The notes below the pieces were generated by a model that saw only the letters and a program-made list of their open reading frames with translations, did not search any database and was not told where the DNA came from. DNA of 64,000 nt, taken from Hydra vulgaris (Eukaryota > Cnidaria > Hydrozoa > Anthoathecata > Hydridae). The stretch lies in assembly GCF_038396675.1 (NCBI RefSeq), contig NC_088927.1:38982501-39046500 (forward strand), read 5' to 3'. The translations under genes and the position numbers were made by a program. Shown here in pieces: positions 1 through 12,544 of the stretch (the stretch's first letter is position 1; each line of letters begins with the position of its first letter).

Positions 1-178
1 ATTTAAATAATTCAGTTAAATAATCAACTTAGCTACAACCGTGGCCAAAATTTGATCTAAAATTTTTCTATTATTTTGGATAAAAAAAAATATTTATATA
101 TGTATGTAGAAAATAAAAATAAGTTTCGTCCGAGTTGACTGTAGCAATTGCTTCACTTGCTGCACCCTAGATTCGCCC

Positions 179-184
179 ATTATA

Positions 185-268
<84 letters not shown>
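179..268. repeat. (TA)n microsatellite
   Basis: Almost pure TA dinucleotide run with one TG interruption. It lies directly before the polypyrimidine tract and AG of the exon at 280, so it forms the 3' end of that gene's last intron. Open frames over it encode only YIYIYI and are artefacts. Confidence 0.95.
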
Positions 269-273
<5 letters not shown>

Positions 274-279
274 TTTTAG

Positions 280-393
280 GCTGTTCAAGATTTGTTAGAG
301 AGTAATCAACCGTACAAAGAGGCTGTACGAAGCTTCCAATCGATGAAGAATAACTTAACATATTTAAGAGAAAATATTCCATGCGCTGCTTAA
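280..393 (+). CDS. Terminal exon of a gene paralogous to the five-exon gene at 51.3-53.6 kb
   Basis: A run of T followed by AG at 278-279 makes a good splice acceptor. The frame is then open for 37 codons from AVQDLLESNQPYK to RENIPCAA, with stop TAA at 391-393. The peptide matches the last exon of the minus-strand gene at 51,452-51,336 (AVQNLLVSDD... RENIPCAA): 24 of 37 aligned residues are identical, and the start phase (0) and the stop position are the same. An AATAAA follows 14 bases after the stop. Upstream exons lie outside the window, so the gene enters from the left. The family is not recognised; the segment looks like a charged amphipathic helix. The exon call is firm, the function unknown. 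Confidence 0.75.
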   Translation, partial: AVQDLLESNQPYKEAVRSFQSMKNNLTYLRENIPCAA

Positions 394-406
394 AAATGTT
401 TGATTA

Positions 407-412
407 AATAAA
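407..412 (+). promoter_or_regulatory. Poly(A) signal AATAAA
   Basis: Canonical AATAAA hexamer just downstream of the stop codon at 391-393, in the expected place for the 3' UTR of the gene ending here. The sequence is AT-rich, so chance occurrence is possible; position supports it. Confidence 0.5.
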
Positions 413-503
413 TACAATAATATTTAATTTATGCAAAAGCAATGTAATATCTAATACATAAGTTATTATTATTATTTTCTTTTAACATTTTATTTGTTTC
501 CAT

Positions 504-505
<2 letters not shown>

Positions 506-567
<62 letters not shown>
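506..567. repeat. (TA)n microsatellite
   Basis: Pure TA run in the flank of the first gene. No coding content. Confidence 0.95.
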
Positions 568-571
<4 letters not shown>

Positions 572-640
572 TGGTTTTAAATACAAGTGAGCAGTAAAGT
601 CAAGAAGTCAATTTTCTTTGTTAAATATGCATATATATAC

Positions 641-821
641 GAGCAGCCGTGGTGCAGTGGTTAGAGTTCTGGCTCAGAACCCAGAGGTCCGAGGTTCGAC
701 GCCGGCTCTAGCTCAATAAGCGACATTGGTAAGGAAGGAGGCGTGAACCTCTAGTTAAATGCTCCGTGATAAGACCGTAAGGACTTCTCACGGGAGCACC
801 TAAATAACCTTAAAAAAAATT
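641..821 (+). mobile_element. tRNA-derived SINE, copy 1
   Basis: The head resembles a tRNA gene: an A-box-like TGGTGCAGTGG at 650-660 and a B-box GGTTCGACGCC at 693-703, 43 bases apart, as for an internal pol III promoter. A body follows containing GCGACATTG, AAGGAAGGAGGC and GATAAGACCGTAAGGA, then an A-rich end running into (TA)n. The body words recur in a second copy at 1,207-1,377, so this is a dispersed repeat and not a functional tRNA. SINEs are mobilised by a partner LINE; which one is not clear here. Confidence 0.8.
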
Positions 822-987
<166 letters not shown>

Positions 988-1206
988 AAACTAGCCCTGT
1001 AGGGCCCCGTCAAACGCGGTATTCCCTCAATATAATGATGCAATACAATGCTCAAAATAATTAAATTGCCAATTTAAAGGTGAAAAAATCCCATACTTCA
1101 AATTAAGTTTGCCAAATTAAAGTTTAGCAATAATTCTAAAAATTATTGAAAATTAATTATTTTTAAAAACTAATAAAAAAATAACATAAAAAACTCTAAT
1201 TTATTA

Positions 1207-1377
1207 AGTAGCAGTTGTGGCGCACTTGTCTAAGAAACAAAGGAAACCCCACCTCTGGGCAAGTTTTGCGACATTGTTTAGGAAGGAGGCTTGAACTTTC
1301 TATTAAATTCTATTATGCGGTGCTCTGTGATAAGACCGTAAGGATTTTATGGGGAAACTAAATTAAATTAAAAAAAG
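1207..1377 (+). mobile_element. tRNA-derived SINE, degenerate copy 2
   Basis: The body matches copy 1 (GCGACATTG, AGGAAGGAGGCTTGAAC, GATAAGACCGTAAGGA) and ends in an A-rich stretch. The head is decayed: TTGTGGCGCACTTG stands where the A box should be, and the B box is lost. The pol III promoter is therefore probably dead. Same strand as copy 1. Confidence 0.75.
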
Positions 1378-2853
1378 AAAAAAAATGTGTAAAACTTGGA
1401 ATAAAATCGCTGTTATTGGTATAACTACGCGATTGCATAACGCCAGAAATGTCTCTTGGAAAAAACATCTTAAGAATTGGAAATTTCCCAGCGATTTTTG
1501 GAATTTTTGTTGAAACTTGCTTGTAAAATTCATTTCTCAAAATTTGCAAATAATTTTTTGCACTGCGTTCTAACAGCAAATATTATTTAAAAAAGTTAGC
1601 AAGAAATAGAGTACAATAAAAAAAAATAACAAACTTGTTTGGTTAAACACCCGCAAAAGCAATTTTTGAAAAGTTTTGCCTTTTTTGGCTAAAAAGTTAA
1701 ATAACTTATTAAATCATACTGCAAACTCTATTTCAAGTAGTAAATGTGCTTTGTTAACAAAAGTATTGAGAAGCCGCCTACGTCAGATACGTTCGAAATT
1801 TTGATCAACGGGATATTAAGTCTTTTAGTTGTTTATCTTTTTTGTTTGGTAATTTATATTAACTGAATTACGTGATCACATTGACTAAAATCATTTTTTA
1901 CTCATCTACTATCTTTTCTCGACTAACTTTTTTAAAAGACCACCTCTGAAACATAAGTTAAATACAAAAAATGTTTTATGATTATAACAAACTGGTACTA
2001 GAAATTTATTTAACAAAGAAAATTGATTTCTTTACTTTACTGCTCGCTTGTTTTTAAAACATAAATTAAATACGTTTAAAAACAAAAATACTTTTACTAT
2101 TATGATAAACTGGTACTAGAAATTTAAAAATCAAGAAAACTGGATTCACTGCTTGCTTGGATTTAAAACGTAAAAGCAAATATAGAATGTTTGAATGAAC
2201 CATTGTCGTAATAACATTTTATGACTATGACTATGAATGAAAAAATAATTGTATGCATTCTTCGTTTCCGCGATAGTGTGCAAGCGCTTGTGATCAATAT
2301 TTTTTTTTTTTGTAATTAAACGATGCTGCTGTTATTGCTGAGATTTTGTATTTTTGTACTTAAATCGCTATATTACTTTAAAAATCGCCATTTAATGCCC
2401 ACCATTAAAAAAGAAATATTCAAAAGAATGCTCTTAAAATGAAAGCTACAATGATATATTAAGATTAAAAATAAATCAAATATATTATTCTTAATAATAA
2501 TTAATTAATATACACTGATTATTTTATAATGTAAAAATATATAATTCTTTATATATCTTTGGAAATCGGAGCTCAATTAGCCATGTCGTTGTGAAACTAT
2601 GTCTAATTTTGTGTTGATGTCATATTCATCTTCAATATATGTTACTGACGTTATTTTATTTTATTTTTGGAGCTGTCCAATAAATGTATGCAGCGCTGCA
2701 GTGGAGTCGAAGAAGAAAAAATGTATAAAAAGAGGACCCCCACACAATTCCGGAACACATTTTAATCTCAGGGGTGGGAGAGGGGGAAATATTTTGACAA
2801 GTTCCCAAATTCGTCAAAACGCTGTATCAAATTTATTCTTGGCTTACACCCTG
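1378..2853. other. No recognisable gene
   Basis: AT-rich sequence with only short chance open frames. Two related stretches (around 1,925-2,020 and 2,040-2,130) share words such as AACTGGTACTAGAAATTTA and ACATAAATTAAATAC, suggesting a decayed local duplication of about 120 bases. Nothing else supported. Confidence 0.5.
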
Positions 2854-3315
<462 letters not shown>

Positions 3316-3500
3316 TTTATTATTGCTCTGTTCTTTAAGAACATTGAGCATTCTATTTGTAGAATACACTGACATAATTTATATATTTTTTGATTATAGC
3401 TGTATTATACTATAAAATGTTTATCTTGCTAAACCTCTTAAAAATCTGTTTTCTTTATCATTATTTGTTTGAATAACTTAAAAAAAAATCTATATTATTT

Positions 3501-3613
3501 TGAAGCAATATGTGATTACAATTACATTCTCACTCAACATTACAATTACATTCTCATTTTAAAGCAATATGTGATTTTCGTGACTATAGTCATGTAAATC
3601 ACATATTGCTTCA
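3501..3613. repeat. Inverted repeat, MITE-like
   Basis: Left arm TGAAGCAATATGTGATTACA (3,501-3,520) pairs with TGTAAATCACATATTGCTTCA (3,593-3,613). A second direct copy of AAGCAATATGTGATT lies inside at about 3,561-3,575. Noncoding; probably a short palindromic element or its remnant. Confidence 0.6.
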
Positions 3614-3842
3614 CCAGTATTTTGAAATGAACAAAAATAAAATAAACATAAGTTCTACATTTTAAACATTAACTCCACTTCTTTTGCAGCCTTACTCCAT
3701 TATCCATTAAAAACATAACATTCCAGGTCTTCAACACTTAAATTTTTATCCCTTTCCTAATGCACATTTATTTTCTATTTTTTGTTCTTTTAACTTTTTT
3801 GATTTTTCAAAGGATTCTGATAGTGATTTTCTGTAATGTGAA

Positions 3843-4000
3843 GTTGTTATTATCTGTGATTCTTCTCCCTTTCTTTGTGGTAAATAGTGATTTTCTGTAT
3901 GTGGTGTTATTATTGGTAATTCTTCTCCCTTTCTTGGTGGTAAATAGTGATTTTCTGTATGTGGTGTTATTATCGGTATTTCTTCTCCCTTTCTTTGTAA
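3843..4000. repeat. 60-bp tandem repeat, about 2.6 copies
   Basis: Units contain TTCTTCTCCCTTTCTT and AATAGTGATTTTCTGTATGT with period 60. Sixty is a multiple of three, so a long open frame spans the array on the plus strand, but it has no homologue I recognise and is probably not a gene. Confidence 0.85.
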
Positions 4001-4089
4001 AAGTAATCTTTAGAATAGCTAAAATATTAGAAAAGCAGAAATTAAAAAAGATGTTTCTGTATTAAAATCGATATTTTCTGAACACTTTG

Positions 4090-4960
4090 ACCACAATAGT
4101 TATAAGTTGCTTGAATTAACTTGTGATTCAATTTTATCAGGTTTAAGCATGATGACATTAGAACTTTTGTCATTATTAAACTCAATGTCTGGAATTATAT
4201 TTCCACACAAAGGGTAAATTCCAGATATACAAAAGTCAGAACAGGCAATTTCTGCAGAGGTAGCTTTATGATAGGCTAGCAGAATATAACCCCAAGTTCG
4301 TCATTTGTTATTTTTCCTCCATGATGCTCACGCAACCATGATCCACATTCTATATTATAAAAAGTTTTGAGCGGTTTAAAAAAATTTCATTTGCTTTCAT
4401 TACAGTCGTAATGATTCATCACAGTTAAAAATTTGATGAGGTTCAAACTTGTACTTTTTTATAACAATTTATTATTGAAATAAATGTTCACAGAACTGCT
4501 GTTTAAACTACAAACACGTTTTAAAGACAACCATTGAGGCTTTCTTTATGAAAGGTCTGGATGTCTCCTCAAAAATTCACTTACAAAATCTCTTCTTGCA
4601 ACGCCATTGCATTTATTAAATGTGAAAAGTACATAGGTGACCTATGTACTTTTCGACATGCTGGAAAACAATTCGTTGAATGTCACTTATGGACAATCCA
4701 TAATAAACTGAATCCATTTCTTTTATGCAATTAGTTAACTAATTGAATTTTAATATCATCTGGCAATACTTTTTTTAATGATCCAAGTGATCTTTTATGT
4801 ATATTAATAGAGTCAACATTCTTTAATTTTCTTTGTATCCTTCTGTGTAAAGCATCTTTATATACGATAAATTACAAAGCTTCTTTTTTAAATGACAACA
4901 TTTTTACTGAGTCGATTGCTAATAACATGCTCTGCTCAAAAAAATTGCGACGAATCTTTT
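4090..4960 (-). pseudogene. Degenerate pogo/Tigger-like (DDE_1) transposase
   Basis: Read on the minus strand in shifting frames, the order of motifs fits a pogo/Tigger transposase. Near 4,680-4,790 is a segment like the N-terminal DNA-binding region (LPDDIKIQLVN, then EMDSVYYGLSISDIQRIV). Next comes FVSEFLRRHPDLS followed by RKPQWLSL (about 4,545-4,620), matching the family's 'FLKRHPxLSLRKPE' block. A late block is LREHHGGKITNDELG, then AEIACSDFCISGIYPLCG (about 4,180-4,330), matching the C-terminal 'FRxxGIYPxNxN' region. Numerous stops and frameshifts break it, and the catalytic core between about 4,380 and 4,540 is poorly preserved. A 15-bp hairpin at 4,624-4,654 interrupts the N-terminal part. 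Family call is from memory of conserved blocks. Confidence 0.6.
4624..4654. repeat. Perfect hairpin, 15-bp arms, 1-base spacer
   Basis: GAAAAGTACATAGGT, one G, then its exact reverse complement. It lies inside the decayed pogo-like transposase and is not part of its coding logic. One of many near-zero-spacer palindromes in the window. Confidence 0.9.
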
Positions 4961-6536
4961 ATAGTTTCTAACCATATTTAATTGAATTAACAACTAAACA
5001 TAGCAAATATTAAAACATATATTATATAAACCTATAGTATGTAAATCATAATAAAATTACTCTAATACTTCAAATATTAGAGGAAACATTGTTATTTACA
5101 AATATATTATTATAAATTTATTATATTTGTTATGTTAATGTAAAACATATAATAACCACGGTTGATATCGGCAAAACAAATAAAATCAAAACTTCTCGTT
5201 TTGCTCTGCAACATGTTGGCATTGAAATTTTTTCCGCCAATTTTGTAATAGTAACAAAATATCGACGTATGGAAATGATAATAAAAGATAGAACAAATGA
5301 TAAGGAAAGATAGAACAATTCTTAAAGATGATAATAAAACACAAACTTTGAATATAAAAATATTTCTAACTCCGTGAGATTAAAAACACTAAGAAAAATT
5401 AAAACAACAACGCATCAAAATTCGTAATTGTTACATAGCCAAGAAATGAAGTAATTGTCCTTCTCTTCATGTTCTTTATTTCAAAATGACTCAAGATAAT
5501 TTTTGTAGCAATTAATTATTTTAGGAACTAAATTTTTAAAAATCATCAACCAATAAATTGCGAGTTTGGGATCATTATATATGCGATCTGTCTCATTTTG
5601 TTCCTTCTTACACTAAATTGTTTTTCATTTATACCCATAGTTTTTATGTGCATTACATTTTAAAAAGAACAAAACTATTTAGACGGTTCCCAATGAAAAA
5701 ATGATTCTCTGTGAGCTTTCACTTTTATCAAATAAAGTTAGCTGAGTTATAAAATAAGATTTTTTTTAAATATTTTTTAAAGCCCTGAAAACACAGATAC
5801 GAAACCGTTTTGTGTTAAATCAGTGATACACATATCTTTGCAAAATTTATTAATTTTAGTCCATTATGGCTGAAAAAATACATAAAACTGAGTAACTTGG
5901 AAGCTTTTTTGCGACAGCATAACTTCAGACAGTATAAGCAATTTCAAATGGTTTTTGGTAGGGCTATAGTATATAGCCTTTATATGGTTTTTGGTAAGGC
6001 TAAATTGTTCTATCTTTCTTTATTATAGTATTTAGCCTTACCAAAAACCTTTCCCCGCCCGTTGTTAACTGACCAGGTAGCATTTTCAAATGACGGGTAA
6101 CCGTCATTTTATAAGTTTAAACCTTGTTTCATTCATTTTTATACTTTAAAATCATTAATCATAATATAAAAGTTTAACAAAATTAATTTGGTGAATGAAG
6201 ATCTTGAACACTAAAAAATTGCTAAAAATTTTATAAGTTACAATTTCTTATTCACCATCAGAATTTCTGAAAACATTCAACTCAAACATTTCAAACTTTC
6301 TAACTTTCGGAAAATTATATGAGTTTCTGATTCAGATACCTACTTATTATTTCTTAATGATTAGTATTATTCCTAATGTGTATAATGTTTTCCTTAACTT
6401 AAAACAGAAAATTTTCAACTTGTTTACTAATTTAACTCTCGGACAAAAATCTTTTAAAACCTGGAAGATAGAGAGATGAATATGTTATTTATGCAAACAC
6501 AAGAACACGTGCAGACATAAAAAGTAAATACCATCA
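4961..6536. other. No recognisable gene
   Basis: AT-rich sequence with short chance frames. A near-repeated word (GGTTTTTGGTA followed by GGCTA and ATAGCCTT) occurs around 5,950-6,050, with an inverted partner CTTACCAAAAACC, suggesting a decayed element end. Nothing more supported. Confidence 0.45.
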
Positions 6537-6623
6537 GAATACGCTTTCTCGACTGCTGCACAAGTTATCAATCGAAGGCGTGCATCTTTGGGACCCGAAA
6601 CAGTGGAGACACTAGTTTTTTAA
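6537..6623 (+). pseudogene. hAT transposase C-terminal (dimerisation) remnant
   Basis: An open stretch reads EYAFSTAAQVINRRRASLGP then ETVETLVF and a stop. This matches the conserved hAT C-terminal dimerisation motif (consensus near 'ER.FSTAG.i...RR..L.pe.v..L.fLk'). Only this ~29-residue tail survives; no catalytic domain is visible upstream. About 190 bases downstream, GACAGCCCTAG (6,785-6,796) could be a decayed hAT terminus (hAT ends are typically CAGGG), but no opposite end was found. Confidence 0.7.
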
Positions 6624-7395
6624 AAACCGTAAAACACAGTAAAAATATAAATAGCAGGGGCTGGAAGAAGAAATAATTTGTTTTATTACAAAACTCCTTA
6701 AGCCACCTAAAGTAAAATCATTGAGGTGGAAGTGGACCCACTTGTTCGTTAAACGGGTATCCGGGAAAAAGTTTCTTAATTTTTGACAGCCCTAGTGTTT
6801 GCTAGTATTAGTTGCCATCGTTATGTGAACGATTTATCAGTAGGATATTTTTTGCGATATTATACTTTTATGTTTATGGCAAATATTTTATACAACACAT
6901 TTTATATAACATTATTTTATATTTTATACCATGCTTTCAAAAACACTTTAAAATTTGAACTGAACTGCATAAATTTTAAAAGATTTGATATTTAAGTAAA
7001 AGATTTTAACAAAACTGGCGTATGTGAATACATGTTGAGACGTTTTAATACATATTTTACAGTTTTTAAACTCAATCGAACACGCAGGATTATATCGCAG
7101 ATAAAAAGCATGATTCTTTTGATAAAATGCAGTTTGTACTAGAAACGTTGTAGAACTAACCAAACTGTTCTACACTGTTAATAAAATTTTTACTTTAAAT
7201 GAAAAAGTCACTAATAATACAAAATCATGAACCATAAGACTGAAAGAAAAAAAAACGTTTTTTTTATATATAAAAAGTTACGAATTGTATAAACTAACGT
7301 CATCAGCAACGTTGACTTATCTAAATGGATAAAATATATTTGCATAAGTACATATATACGATTACATGTGCGTATAAGTATATAATATGTAATGC

Positions 7396-7396
<1 letters not shown>
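6624..7396. other. No recognisable gene
   Basis: Flank of the hAT remnant followed by AT-rich sequence. Opposed open frames around 6,783-7,163 show no family features. Confidence 0.4.

Positions 7397-7488
<92 letters not shown>
7397..7488. repeat. (TA)n microsatellite
   Basis: Pure TA run upstream of the MITE at 7,585. Confidence 0.95.
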
Positions 7489-7493
<5 letters not shown>

Positions 7494-7584
7494 TAGTGTA
7501 TATATATTAATAAAGAAAATATCTTTATATTATCATGTATAATATTGTATACTTGAAAGAGTGCTCAATAGATAAACTAGAGCT

Positions 7585-7869
<285 letters not shown>

Positions 7870-7909
7870 AAAATATAAAACAATTTTAATTCCATTAAAA
7901 ATTAAATAT

Positions 7910-8166
7910 AACGTTTAATCAACGTAAAATATAACGTTGAATCAACTTAAAATACAACGTTTTGCCAATGTAAAATACAAAGTTGAATCAACGTAAGCTA
8001 CGAAATGCCGACTTAAAATATGTTGAGCCAGCGTTGCTTTTTGGTTGTTGGCGACGTCGTATTTGTAACTAAAATGATATAAAAACAACGGTGGCGGTTG
8101 ATGTTGGGTCAACGCATGGCGCAACATTGTTCTAAAGTTTTATTTAAGTACGAATGCTAGCTGGGT
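7910..8166 (-). mobile_element. Subterminal repeat block of a CCCAGC/T-ended element, inverted
   Basis: Repeated words related to AACGTTGAATCAACGTAAAATA (around 7,912-8,000), then further CAACG/CGTTG words up to 8,125, ending in GCTAGCTGGGT (the inverse of a CCCAG start). The words are self-complementary (AACGTT, CAACG/CGTTG). It faces the block starting at 8,174 across a 7-base spacer. Noncoding. The overlapping minus-strand open frame is a by-product. Confidence 0.5.
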
Positions 8167-8173
8167 GACACAA

Positions 8174-8398
8174 CCCAGTAAAAATTGAACAGTTGATAAG
8201 TAGATGGCCCGATCCTAATAACCAACTATTAGCTACAGTTGGGCCAACAGTCGGCTCTTTAGTTGGTACCGTGAAAAAAACGTAACGCTTTTACCAACAC
8301 TTAGCCAACTGTTTTAAAAATTGTTGGTACCATTAACGGCCCAACAGTAATAAAACAGTTAGCTAACAGTTGGTACCATTACGGGCCCAACTATATAA
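8174..8398 (+). mobile_element. Subterminal repeat block of a CCCAGT-ended element
   Basis: It begins CCCAGTAAAAATTGAACAGT and then carries many words around CCAACTGTT/AACAGTTGG, GGTACC and GGGCCCAAC, several in both orientations. The architecture (CCCAGT end plus arrays of short palindromic words) is the same as blocks at 10,871, 18,157 (inverted), 26,879 and 33,582 (inverted), but the word is different. No coding sequence. Confidence 0.5.
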
Positions 8399-8689
8399 CT
8401 TTTTTCGCTTTTATTTAAATTCGCTTTTGCTTTTTAATTGGAAGTGCAAATGTTATAAATGTTTACAACTTGACGTTATGTTGAAAAATGAGTTGCATAT
8501 TTGAAATCAAAAGAGAAATGCTATACAAAAAAGAAATTGTTTGCTCCGCACCAGAAAAAAAATTTTTTTTCTGTTGACCTGAGTAATAATACAGTAATAA
8601 TCATTGTAACAACAGTAGTAATAACAATAACACTACGATTATATTAATAACAGCAGTAATTTATAACAGTAACAATAATAAAAAACTAG
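8399..8689. other. No recognisable feature
   Basis: AT-rich, with AATAATAACAGTAATAA-type simple sequence between the CCCAGT block and repeat unit U. Confidence 0.4.
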
Positions 8690-10868
8690 CAGTAAGCAAC
8701 CCCTAATACGGGTTATGAGCAATGAAGTCATTAATAACAAAAACACATTAATAACTTGATATATTATCTAAAAAATTTAAATCAAATTTATCTATAAATG
8801 GTATTTTAACTATGACTCTCTATCAGCAATGTCATTGTTTATAGTTAACGACATAAAGACCATTAAGATCAGTCAAGTTCTTTTTAAAATCTGTCAAAAC
8901 ACAAGTACCAGAAAAAGAAAGTCAAGTAAAGCCTGCAAATACCTAAAAAATGAAATGAAAAAAAAATTACAACTTTTAATTTAAAAAGTATTATTTACAT
9001 TTTATTGTTAGTACAATTAGGATAACAATTTTACAGAAAATATAAAGAATTGAAAAATATCTATAACAGCCCAAGTCTATCAAAACAAAACACAGCAAAA
9101 ATAGCGCATAGCACAAAATATTTGTAAGCACACATTACTGTGTCTCCAGAGTAATTAAAAAAGAAAAGATTATAAAAAGGCTAGGCAACACAATGTAGTA
9201 ACACTAGCATATAACACCACCGCCTTTTTAAGATATTTTATCAAATAAAATGGACTAAAAAGATTTTATTTATTACAATATTTGAACAATCAAGGGACAA
9301 TTAAAGTTGAACAATTTGAACAATTATACCATATAATAGCAAGCAACTCAAGAAATATTTTTTATAAATGGTCATTATCAATTGAGATATTAAGAAATAT
9401 GTAAGAACTCAGTAATTACATAAGTTTTATTAATTCTCCCTCTGATCTAAAAGAGAGTGGGAGAGAAAGAAAGTTTCCGAAGCAGCTTGTGAAAAAAAGT
9501 AAAAAAACACGCAATAAATAGTAGTAACTGGTTTTATTATGTTACCAGTAAACAAAATTATATTTACCTTGATTTAATTTCCAGCATTTCTTAATTAAGC
9601 TCCAGCTTCTCTCTAACTGTTGAATAATGATTTATAGAGTAAATTTTACATCATGTTAAATTTACAAAATTAAAACCATGTTTCAACTTAAAAAAAAAAA
9701 AAAACATAATTATGTTTGAAATTATAAAAAAGTTTTAAAATCATTTAAATTTAAAACTATTATTAAATGTTACTATAAATAGTAAAATTCATACTTTGTT
9801 CTAAATTGTCTAAAGTAAAATCAAATTAACAAACATTAACACTGCTTGACACTGAATTCTGGCAAGTAAGCTTTCTGCTCGCTGAGCAGTATCTCTTAGA
9901 TTTCAACAATGATTAATCTCATCTTGCCTAGATCTATCTCTTTCACTTGAAAAGAACAATTTTCAAGTTGCCTATTAGCATTTACTTTAATAACTTCTCT
10001 GAACCTAATATCATCCATTTCAATTTCACAATATCATTAAACATATTACCAGAAATATTACTATTGTTACAACTGAATAATAAAAAAATGTAAAAGAATC
10101 TTAAAAATTGTGATCTTTTCTAATCAAAGACTATATTTAAACTTAAGATTTATTGAAACCCATATCTTTTTATGTTTATATGCATAAGTTGATTATTAAA
10201 AATATTAAACAATATTTATTTACATCAATTATTTTTAGTTTAACAAAATATCTAGATTACAATCCACACAATTATTTAGGTGATCAACAAATTACTGACT
10301 GTAAATTTTGATCACTTTCATGTCAACAAATTACAGTCAGTTTTTCATGTTAAATAGATAAAATATATATTTAATATAAATAAATCTAATATAAAATAAA
10401 AAAAAATTAGTAATTTACTGAAATCTGTACCAGTTATACTGTGTGAAGTGACTAAAAAACTTCTGTTCTTTCCAATTGCACTAAAAAATAGCTTTCAGCT
10501 CTTACCAATTGCACTAAAAAATAAAACAAAACTTGCTTAGCTTAGTTGCCTAGTTCTTAAGAATCTGAAAACAAATAAGTAAAAAACCAAGAACAAACAA
10601 ACATTTATTTACTAAAACTACTATATATAAACAAATTAAAGTAAACAAAGAACAACATCAATTCTCCTTAAAGGCTAAGAAAAAAATTTCAACTCAAATT
10701 TGTTTGCAGACCTTGCTTGTAAAACAATGTGAATAATAAACACATTTAGAAAAGCTAAGAAACTACTTAAAAATGACAGATGCAACATTAAAGTTTAGAC
10801 GTTGACTGGACTAATTATTAGTAGATCCTTATAAAAAATTCACACAAATTTACAATATTTTGTTCTCC
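8690..10868 (+). repeat. Repeat unit U, copy 1 (main part)
   Basis: This stretch reappears inverted at 28,690-33,115. Anchors include the GCAACCC..TACGGGTTATGAG word (8,697 versus 33,100), a CTCCCTCT..AGAGAG stretch (9,435 versus 32,440), CCAGCATTTCTTAATTAAGC (9,581 versus 32,285), AAGATTTATTGAAA-CCATATC (10,146 versus 30,930) and GTTTGCAGACCTTGCTTGTA (10,702 versus 28,825). It continues after the 7.3-kb insertion as 18,160-18,262. No open frames of note, so U is a noncoding repeat or the noncoding part of a larger element. Copies differ by many substitutions and small indels, so the duplication is old. Confidence 0.8.
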
Positions 10869-10870
10869 TA

Positions 10871-11098
10871 CCCAGTGAAAAATAAAACCGCGTCCCACAT
10901 GGGTTCCGCGTGGGTTCCGTATGGGATTGATGGGATTTACGTGGGACGGATTTTCCCATGTGGTATCCGTATGGAAATTTGTCACCTTAAACCCATGTGG
11001 GTAATCCCACATGGGTTACTTGTGGGAACCATATGGTATTTACACACATGGGAAATCCCACGTGGGTTTCCTGTGGGATTTGCATGGGAATTAATTTG
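10871..11098 (+). repeat. Left subterminal word array of element B
   Basis: It carries repeated CCCACATGGG, CCCATATGG and CCACGTGGG words spaced at roughly 15-30 bases, in both orientations because the words are self-complementary. Long opposed open frames here are a by-product of the palindromic words. A fragment with the same start (CCCAGTGAAAAATAAAACCG) lies at 12,374-12,432. Confidence 0.75.
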
Positions 11099-11287
11099 AA
11101 AGCTGGAAACTAAAAAAAAAAATTTAAATCGACATGGCATTGCGTTACGTTTATATTGTGTGAAAATATTTTATATTAAAATAGAGAATGGCAAGCAAGT
11201 ATGTAAGTACCACGAATAATGTTTATCTCTCTTTATAGAAATAAGATTAAGATTTGTTTAAATAGACGTATTATTAGGATAATATAA

Positions 11288-12125
11288 TATTTATTTGAAT
11301 ATAGATCTTGAGTAAATTATTTGCAAACAATTGACTGATGCAAGTTCAAATGTTGTCAAAAACCAATCTTGCATGCATGAGACACTGCAGTGTCCCACAA
11401 AGAAATGCAGGTTTGAAAGTCAGAATTCCCAATTTTCTTTATTAAAAAAAGAAAAAAATAGGATGGAGATGGGTTTCTGTAACTTTTTTTATGCTCCAAA
11501 ACTCCTTAAGACTTATGGGACTTACGAACTGTATTGAGGAACAAAAACAGGATATTTTACAGAAACTTTTCAATTTTTAATCTGGAGTACCACAGTGTTA
11601 TTGAGAATAAAGCCTCTGGGTCCAGTTTTCAAAGTAATATGATCTAAACTAATGTTTAAATAAAATATTATGCTTTGAAATGCATATAGTTATACATATA
11701 ACTGATAGTTAACTATATGTATAACTGGTTATACATATAATTTGTTATAAAAACTTATTTTATAAAGTTATACATGAACAAATTAGTACCAATTAATTCA
11801 AATTCAAGATTAGAGTTCAAGTTGAAATTCTTATTTATTCATTAATTGTGTTAATTTTATATTTATTTGTTCAAATTTATCAGTTATTACTATTTTTTAC
11901 TACAGTAAGAATGTTTATCATTGTTGAATGTGATTTTATTAAAAACCTAATTTTATTTTCAACATATTTTGACAACACCCTTTATATTTTAAATAATGAC
12001 AGCTTTACTTTTCTATTGATGTTAAATTTATTACGTTTCAGTAACTCAGATTAAATCTTAACTGAGTTATTGTAAGCTTTGTAGGGGGTTGTATATCAAA
12101 TGGTGTTGTAAATAAAGTAAAAATT
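11288..12125. repeat. Left arm of a ~0.83-kb inverted repeat (partner 12,545-13,360)
   Basis: Sequence from ATTTGAATATAGATCTTGAG through GCAAACAATTGACTGATGCA, a CACTGCAGTGTCCCACAAAG word, and AATGGTGTTGTAAATAAAG is repeated in reverse complement at 12,545-13,360. The arms differ by scattered substitutions and small gaps. No convincing coding content in either arm. Confidence 0.8.
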
Positions 12126-12373
12126 ATATGTATATATACATATATATATAGATATATATATATATATAAAACAAACATCTAAATTTCTATAAGTAAATTT
12201 ATTCTTTGATCATTGCCTTCATATCCTATCTTATTTTTATATCATAATCTATTATGGAATTATTTATATAACATATCACAACAATATTATTAAATATAAA
12301 CATCTTTATTGTCAGCTAAAGCATGTAGCACGTCTTATTATATATTTTATAGATCGTTATACTCATGCTAAGC

Positions 12374-12432
12374 CCCAGTGAAAAATAAAACCGCGTCCCA
12401 CATGGGTTCCACGTGGGTTCCCATGGGTTCAC
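12374..12432 (+). repeat. Extra copy of an element B terminus
   Basis: It starts CCCAGTGAAAAATAAAACCG and has two copies of the GGGTTCC word, then stops abruptly before ACAACAATATTATT. It duplicates the first ~55 bases of element B and lies between the arms of the inverted repeat. Confidence 0.8.
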
Positions 12433-12439
12433 AACAATA

Positions 12440-12445
<6 letters not shown>

Positions 12446-12525
<80 letters not shown>
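12446..12525. repeat. (TA)n microsatellite
   Basis: Pure TA run in the spacer between the two inverted-repeat arms. Confidence 0.95.
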
Positions 12526-12529
<4 letters not shown>

Positions 12530-12544
12530 TGATTACTTATTATT

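Noticed and set aside
641..715. Functional tRNA gene
   Set aside because: A and B boxes are present, but the sequence continues into a repeated SINE body found again at 1,207-1,377, and a clean cloverleaf with acceptor pairing was not evident.
3760..4065. 101-residue hydrophobic protein
   Set aside because: The frame is held open by a 60-bp tandem repeat; no recognisable family and no splice or poly(A) context.
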